Shown: one piece after another, positions 42,251-50,947 of the stretch
How the letters are laid out: every line of letters begins with the position of its first letter
Numbering within the stretch: position 1 is the first letter of the stretch
Assembly: GCF_014650035.1 (NCBI RefSeq)
Contig: NZ_BMUE01000001.1
Location: 558,001 to 622,000 of the forward strand
Direction of reading: 5' to 3'
DNA: 64,000 nt
Origin: Streptomyces lucensis JCM 4490
GTDB taxonomy: Bacteria; Actinomycetota; Actinomycetes; Streptomycetales; Streptomycetaceae
Notes under the pieces: generated by a model
What the model saw: only the letters and a program-made list of their open reading frames with translations
Database searches by the model: none
What the model was told of the DNA's origin: nothing
Made by a program: the position numbers and the translations under genes

Positions 42251-42892
42251 ATGAGGGGCGAACCCAGTTGCCCGCGATGTGGTGGCCGGGTCAGGGCTCC
42301 CGGCCTCTTCTCCGATGCGTGGCAGTGCGACGCGCACGGGCCGGTGTATCCGCTGCAGCCCGTGATCCCGCCCAGCGTCGAGGCCCTCGGTGTCGTGGCG
42401 CGTCGCGCACAGGTGCCGGTGTGGATGCCGTGGCCGCTGCCGGTCGGATGGCTGTTCACCGGTGTGGCCTACGCGGGTGACGACCGCAGCGGCGGCCGTG
42501 CGACCGCCGTCGCCTGCTCGGGCCCCGGCCCGCTCGGCGGCCCCGGCGAGCTGATCCTGATCGCCGAGGAACTCGGTGTCGGACTCGGCGCGCGCTACGC
42601 GGGCATCGACGGCCCGGACCCGGGGTCGTACATGAACGTCGAGAAGCCTCCGCAGGCCAAGGTGCTGGCCGCCGGCCGCCCCACTCCGCTCTGGCACGTC
42701 TACCGCACCCCCGACGACCGCGCCGTCTTCGCCGGCGAGGCGCTCGGGATGTGGGTGTGGGCGGTGATGTGGCCGGAGCAGGCGGGCCTGCTCATGTACG
42801 ACGAGCTGGTGCTGACCGATCTGCGGGAGGCGGGGGCGGAGCTCGAACTGGTGCCCTGCGGGGCGTTGTCGCCGCGCCTGCTCCAGCCGTAG
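42251..42892 (+). CDS. DUF6758 family protein with N-terminal zinc-ribbon-like motif
   Basis: A 213-residue protein starting 'MRGEPSCPRCGGRV', with a second Cys/His pair in 'WQCDAHGPVYPL', which suggests a bound zinc. The rest, 'PWPLPVGWLFTGVAYAGDD' to 'YDELVLTDLREAGAELELVPCGALSPRLL', is conserved in streptomycetes and of unknown function. No membrane helix is certain. ATG 42251 is the first in-frame start. Confidence 0.87.
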   Translation: MRGEPSCPRCGGRVRAPGLFSDAWQCDAHGPVYPLQPVIPPSVEALGVVARRAQVPVWMPWPLPVGWLFTGVAYAGDDRSGGRATAVACSGPGPLGGPGELILIAEELGVGLGARYAGIDGPDPGSYMNVEKPPQAKVLAAGRPTPLWHVYRTPDDRAVFAGEALGMWVWAVMWPEQAGLLMYDELVLTDLREAGAELELVPCGALSPRLLQP

Positions 42893-43077
42893 CGCCCAGG
42901 AACGGGAGGTTCCGGTCGGACGCAGGTGCGGGCGTGCCGGGGCTGATCGCGCAGTTCCTCGCGGCCCCGCGGGATCGCCGTAGGGGGTGCTCCCCGGTTG
43001 CGGGTGTGACAGGGCGGGGCGGAAATACGTCTATCCTTAGGTGTCCTCTTCCGTCTGGTCATCCGTCTGGAGCTGCC

Positions 43078-43935
43078 GTGCGCATCGACCTGCACTGTCA
43101 CTCCACGGCGTCCGACGGTACGGACACCCCGGCCGAGCTGGTGCGCAACGCCGCCGCGGCCGGACTGGACGTGGTCGCGCTGACCGACCACGACACCACC
43201 CGTGGGCACGCCGAGGCGATCGCCGCGCTGCCCGCGGGACTCACCCTGGTCACGGGCGCGGAGCTGTCCTGCCGGATCGACGGCGTGTCCATGCACCTGC
43301 TGGCCTACCTCTTCGACCCCGAGGAGCCCGCCCTGCTCGCCGAGCGCGAGCTGGTCCGGGACGACCGGGTGCCGAGGGCCCAGGGCATGGTCGCCAAGCT
43401 GAACGCGCTGGGCGTGCCGGTCACCTGGGAGCAGGTGGAGCGGATCGCCGCCGGCGGTTCCGTCGGACGTCCGCACGTCGCCACCGCGCTGGTCGAGCTG
43501 GGTGTCGTGCCGACCGTCGGTGACGCCTTCACGAAGGAGTGGCTTGCCGACGGCGGCCGGGCCCACGTGAAGAAGCACGAGACCGACCCCTTCGAGGCGA
43601 TCCGGCTGATCAAGGGCGCGGGCGGCGTCGCCGTCTTCGCGCACCCGGCAGCCGCCAAGCGCGGCCGTACGGTCCCCGAACCGGCGATCGCCGCGATGGC
43701 CGCGGCCGGTCTCGACGGCATCGAGGTCGACCACATGGACCACGACGCCGACGCACGGACCCGGTTGCGGGGCCTCGCGAAGGAGCTGGACCTGCTGGTC
43801 ACGGGCTCCTCGGACTACCACGGCAGCCGTAAGACCGTGTCCCTGGGCGCTTACACGACCGATCCGGAGGTGTACGGGGAGATCACGCGGCGGGCGACCG
43901 GCGCGTTCCCCGTCCCGGGAGCCGGCGGAGTCTGA
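43078..43935 (+). CDS. PHP domain metal-dependent phosphoesterase
   Basis: A 285-residue protein with the PHP motifs His6-Cys-His8 ('DLHCHSTASDG'), 'ALTDHDTTRGH', 'GAELSC', 'VFAHPAA' and 'GSSDYHG', which build a trinuclear metal site. The family includes RNase AM and 3',5'-nucleoside bisphosphate phosphatases (YciV-like), so nucleotide or oligonucleotide 5' processing is likely. The GTG start has GGAG at 6 bases. MarC follows on the same strand after about 130 bases. Confidence 0.92.
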   Translation: MRIDLHCHSTASDGTDTPAELVRNAAAAGLDVVALTDHDTTRGHAEAIAALPAGLTLVTGAELSCRIDGVSMHLLAYLFDPEEPALLAERELVRDDRVPRAQGMVAKLNALGVPVTWEQVERIAAGGSVGRPHVATALVELGVVPTVGDAFTKEWLADGGRAHVKKHETDPFEAIRLIKGAGGVAVFAHPAAAKRGRTVPEPAIAAMAAAGLDGIEVDHMDHDADARTRLRGLAKELDLLVTGSSDYHGSRKTVSLGAYTTDPEVYGEITRRATGAFPVPGAGGV

Positions 43936-44064
43936 CGGCCGGCGCCCCGCATCCCCGCGCCCGCGCCTTCCCCCCTTCCCTTTCCTTCCGCACGTCCGCC
44001 GTGCCGCCGTGTCCGCCCGCCGGACGGGCGCCGCCGGTCGTGGCTTCACCCTGCAAGGCTCACC

Positions 44065-44670
44065 ATGTTCAACGTCGCCGTCTTCGGCTCCCTGTTCCTG
44101 ACCCTCTTCGTCATCATGGATCCCCCCGGGATCACCCCGATCTTCCTCGCCCTGACCGCCGGACGGCCGGGCAAGGTGCAGAAGCGGATGGCCCTGCAGG
44201 CGGTCTGCGTGGCGGGCGGGGTCATCGCCGTCTTCGGCGTCCTGGGGCACCAGATCCTGAACTACCTGCACGTCTCCGTCCCCGCGCTGATGATCGCGGG
44301 CGGCCTGCTGCTCCTGCTGATCGCGCTGGACCTGCTCACCGGCAAGACCGACGAACCGAAGCAGACCAAGGACGTCAACGTGGCGCTCGTGCCGCTGGGG
44401 ATGCCCCTGCTGGCGGGGCCCGGCGCCATCGTGTCCGTGATCCTGGCCGTGCAGAAGGCCGACAGCATGGCCACGCAGGTGTCGGTGTGGACCGCGATCC
44501 TCGCTATCCACGTCGTGCTGTGGCTGGTGATGCGCTACTCGCTGCTCATCATCCGGGTCATCAAGGACGGGGGTGTCGTGCTGGTGACACGGCTCGCGGG
44601 CATGATGCTCTCCGCGATCGCGGTGCAGCAGATCATCAACGGGGTCACTCAGGTGATCCGGGGGAGCTGA
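44065..44670 (+). CDS. MarC family integral membrane protein
   Basis: A 201-residue protein with six helices. 'FVIMDPPGITPIFLALTAG', 'ALVPLGMPLLAGPGAIVSVI' and 'RLAGMMLSAIAVQQIINGV' are the MarC/UPF0056 signature segments. Despite the name, MarC has no demonstrated role in drug resistance. It is probably a transporter-like protein; the substrate is unknown. It is convergent with the 50-residue gene. Confidence 0.93.
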   Translation: MFNVAVFGSLFLTLFVIMDPPGITPIFLALTAGRPGKVQKRMALQAVCVAGGVIAVFGVLGHQILNYLHVSVPALMIAGGLLLLLIALDLLTGKTDEPKQTKDVNVALVPLGMPLLAGPGAIVSVILAVQKADSMATQVSVWTAILAIHVVLWLVMRYSLLIIRVIKDGGVVLVTRLAGMMLSAIAVQQIINGVTQVIRGS

Positions 44671-44718
44671 GCCGGTTCCGGCCCGGCGCCCCCGGAAAGC
44701 GTGAGTGGCGATGCCCGC

Positions 44719-44871
44719 TTACGAGGCCGGGCTCTCGGCCGGGCGGATCCACAGACGCTGCCCGATGGCGGCGGCCTGCTGAACGATCCGGTTGACGGAG
44801 GCGGCGTCCACGACGGTGCTGTCCACGGTGGTGCCGTCGACCTCGTCGAGTCGCATGATTTCGAAGCGCAA
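44719..44871 (-). CDS. Small conserved protein (50 aa) with SigR-type promoter
   Basis: Reads 'MRFEIMRLDEVDGTTVDST' then 'VVDAASVNRIVQQAAAIGQRLWIRPAESPAS'. The TTG start at 44871 follows GAAGGGAG at about 6 bases; ATG 44856 and 44895 are alternatives. The composition (no helix, no Cys) suggests a small soluble protein. I recognise it only as a conserved Streptomyces small protein. The promoter upstream matches the disulfide-stress SigR consensus exactly in spacing. Confidence 0.78.
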   Translation of the reverse strand: MRFEIMRLDEVDGTTVDSTVVDAASVNRIVQQAAAIGQRLWIRPAESPAS

Positions 44872-44951
44872 GGGCTTCTCCCTTCGTCTGGTCATCCTCC
44901 TGCGGAGAACTACTCGGTGCACCGGGTGGGTATCCGGTGTCGTACGTAGTC

Positions 44952-44978
44952 AACGTGCTGCGTGTTACAAACATTCCC
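44952..44978 (-). promoter_or_regulatory. SigR-type (GGGAAT-N18-GTT) promoter
   Basis: On the minus strand GGGAAT (44978-44973), exactly 18 bases, then GTT (44954-44952). This equals the published SigR consensus GGAAT-N18-GTT. It would start transcription near 44945, about 75 bases before the TTG of the 50-residue gene. Confidence 0.6.
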
Positions 44979-45050
44979 TACGCTAAAGAAAATTTTCGAA
45001 CGGCTAATTACCGACCGGTAAGCGGCCTTCGGGGGACCGACCGGGACCGG

Positions 45051-45080
45051 TTGTGTTCGCAGCGTGACCGACGGGACAAT
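45051..45080 (+). promoter_or_regulatory. Leaderless promoter of the NYN-domain gene
   Basis: TTGTGT (45051-45056), an 18-base spacer and GACAAT (45075-45080), ending 7 bases before the ATG at 45088. Confidence 0.55.
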
Positions 45081-45087
45081 GGGACCG

Positions 45088-45984
45088 ATGAACGACGACC
45101 TGGCGGCCCTCGGCGCCCGCATCGACCGCACGAACGAGCTGCTGCAACGCATGCTCGCCGAGGTGGCGAAGACGCCCTCGACCCACGCGATCTTCGTCGA
45201 CGCGGGTTACCTGTACGCGGCCGCGGGACGGCTGGTCGCCGGGACCGAGGACCGGCGGGCCTTCGACCTCGACGCCGAGGGCCTGATCGACGCCCTGATC
45301 GACAGGGCCCGCCAGATCTTCGCGGACAGCCGGCTGCTGCGCGTGTACTGGTACGACGGCGCCCGCCGCCGCATCCACACGGCCGAGCAGCAGTCCATCG
45401 CCGAGCTCCCGGACGTCAAGGTCCGCCTCGGCAACCTCAACGCCAACAACCAGCAGAAGGGCGTCGACTCCCTCATCCGCAGCGATCTGGAGTCACTGGC
45501 CCGGCACCGCGCGATCAGCGACGCGGCCCTGCTCGGCGGTGACGAGGACCTGGTCTCCGCGGTCGAGGCGGCCCAGGGCTACGGCGCCCGCGTCCACCTC
45601 TGGGGCATCGAGGCGCCCGAGGGCCGCAACCAGGCCGAACCGCTGCTCTGGGAGGTCGACAGCCAGCGCACGCTCGACCTGGAGTTCTTCAAGCCGTACG
45701 TCACCCGGCGCACGGCGGCCGCCTACGAGGCCACCGCCGGCACCCGCCCCACCCGTGAGGACGTCCGCTTCGTCGGCGCCCAGATCGCGGCCAAGTGGCT
45801 GGCCTCCCGGGGCCGCGAGGCACTGGTCGAACTGCTCCCCGGCCACCCCTACCTGCCCGGCTCCGTCGACCAGGACCTGCTGGTCGAGGCCGAGGGGCTG
45901 CTGCAGTACTCCCTGCGCGGCCAGGCCGACCTGCGCCGCGCCCTCAGGGACGGATTCTGGGACCACCTGCAGGCGCAGTACTGA
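45088..45984 (+). CDS. NYN/PIN-fold domain protein, putative ribonuclease
   Basis: A 298-residue protein with the NYN acidic residues: Asp in 'IFVDAGYLYAA', 'QKGVDSLIRSDL' and 'ALLGGDEDLVSAVEAAQGYG'. This is the PIN-like fold of metal-dependent RNases such as LabA/Marf1-type proteins. The C-terminal 100 residues have no recognised domain. ATG 45088 was preferred over GTG 45064 because a GACAAT -10 ends 7 bases before it. The RNA target is unknown. Confidence 0.9.
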   Translation: MNDDLAALGARIDRTNELLQRMLAEVAKTPSTHAIFVDAGYLYAAAGRLVAGTEDRRAFDLDAEGLIDALIDRARQIFADSRLLRVYWYDGARRRIHTAEQQSIAELPDVKVRLGNLNANNQQKGVDSLIRSDLESLARHRAISDAALLGGDEDLVSAVEAAQGYGARVHLWGIEAPEGRNQAEPLLWEVDSQRTLDLEFFKPYVTRRTAAAYEATAGTRPTREDVRFVGAQIAAKWLASRGREALVELLPGHPYLPGSVDQDLLVEAEGLLQYSLRGQADLRRALRDGFWDHLQAQY

Positions 45985-45989
45985 ACCCG

Positions 45990-46862
45990 TCAGCCCACGT
46001 CGTCCCAGAAGTCGGCGAGAGCGCGGGCCGTGGCGAGCGGGCGGTCGGTGTTGGGGGAGTGCTGGGCGCCGTCCACGACCGTCCGCCGTGCGCCCAGCCT
46101 GGCCGCCATGTCGTCGAGCAGGGGCACCGGCCAGGTGTCGTCCAGCACGCCGGACAGGACGTGGAACGGCAGCGGTACGGCGGCCAGTTCGGCTATCCGG
46201 TCCGGCTCCGTGCACAACTGCCGTCCCGTCGCGATGAGTTGGGCGGGCCTGGTGCCCAGCCAGCGGCGGCGCAGATCGTCCCGGGCGTCCAGGCCGCCGT
46301 CGAGCGCGGGCGCCTCCGTGTCCTCGGGCGTCTCCATCGCCCGCATCGCGTCCCACACCTCGGCCATGCTCATCACGGCCAGCGCGTCCCGCAGCAGCTT
46401 CACCCGCTCCTGCTGGGACGTCGAGATCTGCGCCGGGCCGGAGGACATCAGCGTGAGGGACAGGAAGGGCGCGTGGTCGGTCAGTACGGCCGCGCGCGAG
46501 ATCTGTCCGCCGAGTGAGTGGCCCAGCAGGTGCACGGGCTGCCCGAGCGCGTCCGCCTGTGCCAACACGTCTCGCGCCAACTCCTGCTGCGCGTAGGCGG
46601 CTTCGTCCGTCTCCGGGCCGTCGGTCTCGTACTGCCCACGGCCGTCCACGGCCACGGTCCGGTACCCGCGCTCCGCGAGCGGCACGTGCAGCGGATTGAA
46701 GTCCTCCTTGCTCCCGGTGAACCCGGGCAGCAGCAGGGCGACCCCCCTGGGCTCGACCCCGGCGGCCACAGGAGCGTCGACCACGGCGAACGCACCGCGC
46801 GACGTCCGAAGGGAGTACGCACGGGCGCCGGGAGGCGGGAGGAAGGTGTCGGGCCTGCTCAT
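45990..46862 (-). CDS. Alpha/beta hydrolase
   Basis: A 290-residue protein with 'LLLPGFTGSKEDF' (oxyanion loop), nucleophile Ser in 'LLGHSLGGQ', Asp in 'SGVLDDTWPV' and His near the end in 'DGAQHSPNTDRP'. There is no signal peptide. Likely an esterase or lipase-like enzyme; the substrate is not predictable. ATG 46862 begins the fold. Its stop lies 5 bases from the convergent NYN gene stop. Confidence 0.9.
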   Translation of the reverse strand: MSRPDTFLPPPGARAYSLRTSRGAFAVVDAPVAAGVEPRGVALLLPGFTGSKEDFNPLHVPLAERGYRTVAVDGRGQYETDGPETDEAAYAQQELARDVLAQADALGQPVHLLGHSLGGQISRAAVLTDHAPFLSLTLMSSGPAQISTSQQERVKLLRDALAVMSMAEVWDAMRAMETPEDTEAPALDGGLDARDDLRRRWLGTRPAQLIATGRQLCTEPDRIAELAAVPLPFHVLSGVLDDTWPVPLLDDMAARLGARRTVVDGAQHSPNTDRPLATARALADFWDDVG

Positions 46863-46948
46863 GGGGAGAGGGTATCGGGCGGGCCATCGGCGCGGCAGCG
46901 GCGCAAACGGGGGGGGCGGGCGGGGGGACGCGGGTGCACGTGGCACGA

Positions 46949-46990
46949 CGCCGACGGCCCGGCCCACAGGAGTGGACCGGGCCGTCGGCG
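46949..46990. terminator. 14-bp hairpin terminator after the DEAD-box helicase gene
   Basis: A perfect stem 46949-46962 / 46977-46990 with a 14-base loop lies 32 bases past the helicase stop on the minus strand. Confidence 0.72.
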
Positions 46991-47021
46991 GCTGACGGCG
47001 TACCGCGTGCGCGGCGCCGGA

Positions 47022-49652
47022 TCAGGCCTCGTCGGTCTCCACGGCGGCCGTCGCCTTGCGGGTACGGCGTCGCGGCGTGACCTCCGGCTCGTCGGTCGCC
47101 TGCGCCGGAATCTCCGGAGCGGCGGCGGTCTTCCGGGTGCGGCGGACCTTCGGAGCGGGGGCCTCGTCGGCCGCGTCCGCCGCTGCGGCGGCGGTCTTGC
47201 GGGTGCGGCGGGGCTTGGCCTCCGTGCCTTCGGCGGTGTCCGCGGCGGCCTCGGCGGCAGCGGCGGTCTTGCGCGTGCGGCGCGGCTTGACCTCGGCCTC
47301 GGGTGCCTCGGCGGTGGCCGCGGCGGCCGTCTTCCGCGTGCGGCGCGGCTTGGCAGCGGGCTCCGCCTCGGCGGTCTCCGGTGCGGCGGCGGTCTTGCGG
47401 GTGCGGCGGGGCTTGGCCTCCGTGCCTTCGGCGGTGTCCACGGCGGCTTCCGCGGCGGCGGCGGTCTTCCGGGTGCGGCGGACCTTGGGAGTGGCGGCCT
47501 CGTCGGCCGCGTCCGCAGCCGTGGCGGCGGTCTTGCGGGTCCGGCGGGGCTTGGCTTCCGTGCCTTCGGCCGTCTCCACGGCGTCCGCAGCCGTGGCGGC
47601 GGTCTTGCGGGTGCGGCGGGGCTTGGCCTCCGTGCCTTCCGCGGTGTCCACGGCGGCCTCGGCGGCAGCGGCGGTCTTGCGGGTGCGGCGCGGCTTGGCC
47701 TCCGTGCCTTCCGCGGTGTCCACGGCGGCCTCGGCGGCAGCGGCGGTCTTGCGGGTGCGGCGCGGCTTGGCCGCCGGGGCCGCTTCCTCGGTGACCTCGA
47801 CGGTCGTGGGCGCGGGCTCGGCGGCCTCCGCCACGGCCGTCGTCTTGCGGGTGCGGCGGCGCGGCTTGGCCTCCGTGCCCTCCGCGCTGTCCACGGCGGC
47901 CTCCGCCGCGACAGCCGCCTCGGGCGCCGGGGCGGTCACGGTCTCGGGCGCCGGGGCGTCCACCACCGTGGACTCCACCGGTGCGTCCGCCGGACGGCGC
48001 TCCGCGGACTTGCGGGTGCGGCGACGGCGCGGCTGCTCCTCGGCTGCCGGGGCCTGCACCGTGTCCACCGCCTCGACGGCGGCCTCGGGAGCCGCGGGCA
48101 CGACGGCGGCCGGAGCGGCCTGCGCCGAGGCTCCGCCGCGGGTACGCCGGCGGCGGCGCGGGGTTCGGGTCGCCGACGACTCCTCGGCGCCGGACTCGGC
48201 GGCCGGTGCCGGAGCGGTCGTCGCGGCGGAGGCGTCCAGCGGAGTACCGCCACGCGTGCGGCGGCGGCGACGCGGAGTGCGCTCCGGACGCTCGCGCTCG
48301 CCCGCGGCGGACTCGGCACGGCCACCGCGGCCGCCCCGGTCACCGCGACCGCGCCCACCGCGCCCGCCGGTCTCGCCCAGGTCCTCGAGCTCCTCCGCGG
48401 CCAGACCGGCACGCGTCCGCTCCGAGCGCGGCAGTATGCCCTTGGTGCCCTCGGGGATGCCGAGGTCGGAGAACAGGTGCGGGGAGGTGGAGTACGTCTC
48501 CACCGGGTCGTTGAAGCCCAGCTCCAGCGCCTTGTTGATCAGCTGCCAGCGCGGGATGTCGTCCCAGTCGACGAACGTGATCGCCGTACCCTTGGCGCCC
48601 GCGCGGCCCGTGCGGCCGATGCGGTGCAGGTACGTCTTCTCGTCCTCCGGGGACTGGTAGTTGATGACGTGGGTGACGCCCTCGACGTCGATGCCGCGCG
48701 CGGCGACGTCGGTGCAGACGAGGACGTCCACCTTGCCGTTGCGGAAGGCGCGCAGCGCCTGTTCGCGGGCGCCCTGGCCGAGGTCGCCGTGGACCGCGCC
48801 GGAGGCGAAGCCGCGGCGCTGGAGCTGCTCGGCGATGTCGGCCGCCGTGCGCTTGGTGCGGCAGAAGATCATCGCGAGTCCGCGGCCCTCGGCCTGCAGG
48901 ATGCGGGCGACCATCTCCGGCTTGTCCATGGAGTGACCGCGGTAGACGAACTGCTTGATGTTCGCGACCGTGGCGCCCTCGTCGTCCGGCGCGGTGGCGC
49001 GGATGTGCGTGGGCCGCGACATGTAACGGCGGGCGAGGCCGATGACGGCGCCCGGCATGGTCGCCGAGAACAGCATGGTCTGCCGCTTGACCGGCAGCAT
49101 GTCGATGATCTTCTCGACGTCGGGCAGGAAGCCCAGGTCGAGCATCTCGTCGGCCTCGTCGAGGACCAGGCACTTGACGTGCTTCAGGTTCAGCTTCTTC
49201 TGGCCGGCGAGGTCGAGCAGCCGGCCGGGGGTGCCGACGACCACGTCGACGCCCTTCTTGAGGGTCTCCACCTGGGGCTCGTAGGCCCGGCCGCCGTAGA
49301 TGGCGGTGACGCGCACGTTGCGCACCTTGCCCGCGGTCAGCAGGTCGTTGGTGACCTGCGTGCACAGCTCGCGCGTGGGGACGACGACGAGCGCCTGCGG
49401 GGCGTCGGTGAGGGATTCGGGGGCGGCCCGTCCGGCCTCGACGTCGGCGGGAACGGTGACGCGCTCCAGGAGCGGGAGGCCGAAGCCCAGCGTCTTGCCC
49501 GTGCCGGTCTTGGCCTGGCCGATGACGTCCGTGCCGGAAAGGGCGACGGGGAGCGTCATCTCCTGGATGGGGAAGGGGGTGACGATGCCGACGGCCTCCA
49601 GGGCCTCGGCCGTCTCGGGAAGGATTCCGAGGTCTCGAAACGTCGTAGTCAG
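47022..49652 (-). CDS. DEAD-box RNA helicase with long basic repeat tail
   Basis: About 876 residues. The helicase core (1-440) has the Q motif ('FPIQEMTLPVAL'), Walker A 'AKTGTGKT' (~50), 'PTRELCTQ', 'DEAD' (~165), 'SAT' (~196) and 'HRIGRTGRAG' (~350). Residues 445-876 form an Arg/Lys/Ala/Glu tail with at least eleven RRTRKT units. A start is hard to place: the conserved N-terminus 'TTTFRDLGILPETAEAL' follows a CTG at 49652 with AGAGGCAG upstream, and ATGs at 49733 and 49766 add an unlike stretch. It unwinds RNA in ribosome assembly or decay, and is likely cold-responsive. Confidence 0.9.
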   Translation of the reverse strand: MTTTFRDLGILPETAEALEAVGIVTPFPIQEMTLPVALSGTDVIGQAKTGTGKTLGFGLPLLERVTVPADVEAGRAAPESLTDAPQALVVVPTRELCTQVTNDLLTAGKVRNVRVTAIYGGRAYEPQVETLKKGVDVVVGTPGRLLDLAGQKKLNLKHVKCLVLDEADEMLDLGFLPDVEKIIDMLPVKRQTMLFSATMPGAVIGLARRYMSRPTHIRATAPDDEGATVANIKQFVYRGHSMDKPEMVARILQAEGRGLAMIFCRTKRTAADIAEQLQRRGFASGAVHGDLGQGAREQALRAFRNGKVDVLVCTDVAARGIDVEGVTHVINYQSPEDEKTYLHRIGRTGRAGAKGTAITFVDWDDIPRWQLINKALELGFNDPVETYSTSPHLFSDLGIPEGTKGILPRSERTRAGLAAEELEDLGETGGRGGRGRGDRGGRGGRAESAAGERERPERTPRRRRRTRGGTPLDASAATTAPAPAAESGAEESSATRTPRRRRRTRGGASAQAAPAAVVPAAPEAAVEAVDTVQAPAAEEQPRRRRTRKSAERRPADAPVESTVVDAPAPETVTAPAPEAAVAAEAAVDSAEGTEAKPRRRTRKTTAVAEAAEPAPTTVEVTEEAAPAAKPRRTRKTAAAAEAAVDTAEGTEAKPRRTRKTAAAAEAAVDTAEGTEAKPRRTRKTAATAADAVETAEGTEAKPRRTRKTAATAADAADEAATPKVRRTRKTAAAAEAAVDTAEGTEAKPRRTRKTAAAPETAEAEPAAKPRRTRKTAAAATAEAPEAEVKPRRTRKTAAAAEAAADTAEGTEAKPRRTRKTAAAAADAADEAPAPKVRRTRKTAAAPEIPAQATDEPEVTPRRRTRKATAAVETDEA
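47143..47800 (-). repeat. Degenerate tandem repeat encoding RRTRKT-AAAAEAA units
   Basis: Units of roughly 66-75 bases, each containing codons for RRTRKTA, recur with 80-100% identity in the 3' part of the helicase gene. Several adjacent copies (for example near 47640-47770) are nearly identical, so the tract is likely to vary in length between strains. Confidence 0.8.
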
Positions 49653-49766
49653 GGTGCTGCCTCTTCTGTGTGGCGCGGCGCGAGGCGAGCGCGGGGGTCT
49701 TTGACGGACCGTGCCGGGGACGTCGGCTGCCATACGGGCGAACCACTCGGGCCAGCCGTAAAGCAC

Positions 49767-50051
49767 GGGACCACTGCCGACGCTCTAGCGCTCGTACCGC
49801 TGAGGGTGTCCCTCCGGTCGTCGTACGCACTGGGTCGTACGGCCGGGGAGGGCTGTCGGGTCGGAGCCGATCGGGCCACCGACCGGGCATCCTCATGCGT
49901 GCGCCCTGTCGGAACACGTCGAACATCGTCGACGCACTCAGCAGGCGCATTACCACCATACCCCGGAATCGCGCACATGTGATGGCCGATTTGGTCACGT
50001 AGTCGTCGTCACAGTGATCGGCCAGGGGCTTCCGGGGAGCGTCGAGCGGGC
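49767..50051. other. Divergent intergenic region, about 285-400 bp, helicase leader
   Basis: It separates the helicase gene (leftward) from the ferritin-like gene (rightward). No protein gene was accepted. The long space probably holds the helicase promoter and an untranslated leader, as is common for cold-shock RNA helicases (inference). AT content rises near 49955-50010. Confidence 0.45.
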
Positions 50052-50057
50052 TATTGT
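50052..50057 (+). promoter_or_regulatory. Leaderless -10 of the ferritin-like gene
   Basis: TATTGT ends 7 bases before the ATG at 50065. A weak -35 (TTCCGG) is 16 bases upstream. Confidence 0.45.
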
Positions 50058-50064
50058 GCGCCTC

Positions 50065-50811
50065 ATGAGTAGCTCTGACAAGCCTGGAAACGCCTCCGCC
50101 GCCTCCGCCGAACCGACCGGCGTCGCCGCCCGGGACTGGGCGCAGGCCTCCGCCGACCCGCAGTACCGCGCCGCGGTCGTGGATCTGCTCGGCGCGCTCG
50201 CGTACGGAGAGCTGGCGGCGTTCGAGCGGCTCGCGGAGGACGCCAAGCTGGCGCCGACCCTCGCGGACAAGGCGGAACTGGCCAAGATGGCGTCGGCCGA
50301 GTTCCACCACTTCGAGCGGCTGCGCGACCGGCTGACCGAGATCGGCGAGGAGCCGACGGCCGCCATGGACCCGTTCGTCGCCGCGCTCGACGGCTTCCAC
50401 CGGCAGACGGCGCCCTCGGACTGGCTGGAGGGTCTGGTCAAGGCGTACGTCGGGGACTCGATCGCGAGCGACTTCTACCGGGAGGTCGCGGCCCGCCTCG
50501 ACTCCGACACGCGCGAGCTGGTACTCGCCGTGCTCGACGACACGGGGCACGCCGGGTTCGCGGTGGAGAAGGTGCGGGCCGCGATCGACGCCGACCCGCG
50601 CGTGGGCGGCCGGCTGGCGCTGTGGGCGCGGCGGCTGATGGGGGAGGCGCTGTCGCAGTCGCAGCGGGTGGTCGCCGACCGGGACGCGCTGTCCACCATG
50701 CTCGTGGGCGGGGTGGCCGACGGGTTCGACCTCGCCGAGGTCGGGAAGATGTTCTCGCGGATCACCGAGGCCCACACGAAGCGGATGGCTGCGCTGGGTC
50801 TGGCCGCGTAG
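50065..50811 (+). CDS. Ferritin-like fold protein (MiaE/tRNA-hydroxylase-like)
   Basis: A 248-residue helical protein with paired carboxylate/histidine motifs 'AYGELAAFERLAEDA' and 'SAEFHHFERLRDRL', plus 'VLDDTGHAGFAVEKV', which fit a di-iron four-helix bundle. PGAP-like annotation would be ferritin-like or tRNA-(ms2io6A)-hydroxylase-like; substrate evidence is absent. ATG 50065 begins after a poor leader and a TATTGT -10, so the upstream start at 50014 was rejected. Confidence 0.86.
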   Translation: MSSSDKPGNASAASAEPTGVAARDWAQASADPQYRAAVVDLLGALAYGELAAFERLAEDAKLAPTLADKAELAKMASAEFHHFERLRDRLTEIGEEPTAAMDPFVAALDGFHRQTAPSDWLEGLVKAYVGDSIASDFYREVAARLDSDTRELVLAVLDDTGHAGFAVEKVRAAIDADPRVGGRLALWARRLMGEALSQSQRVVADRDALSTMLVGGVADGFDLAEVGKMFSRITEAHTKRMAALGLAA

Positions 50812-50947
50812 CGCCTGGCCAGGGGTGTCTGCGGGGGTCGCGCGGCCGCGGGTGCGTCGTGGCCGGCCGCGGTCCCCGCGTCCCCGTGGGGCGTCGTCGC
50901 CCGCCGCGCGGTTCCCGCGCCCCTCGGGGCGTTGCCGGTGGCGCCCG

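Noticed and set aside
49733..49766. ATG starts at 49733 and 49766 for the helicase
   Set aside because: They add a stretch unlike DEAD-box N-termini and lack a clear ribosome binding site; kept as alternatives only.
46518..49982. 1154-codon plus-strand ORF
   Set aside because: It is the complement of the DEAD-box gene and its repeat tail; the repeats create an apparent Gly/Arg protein.
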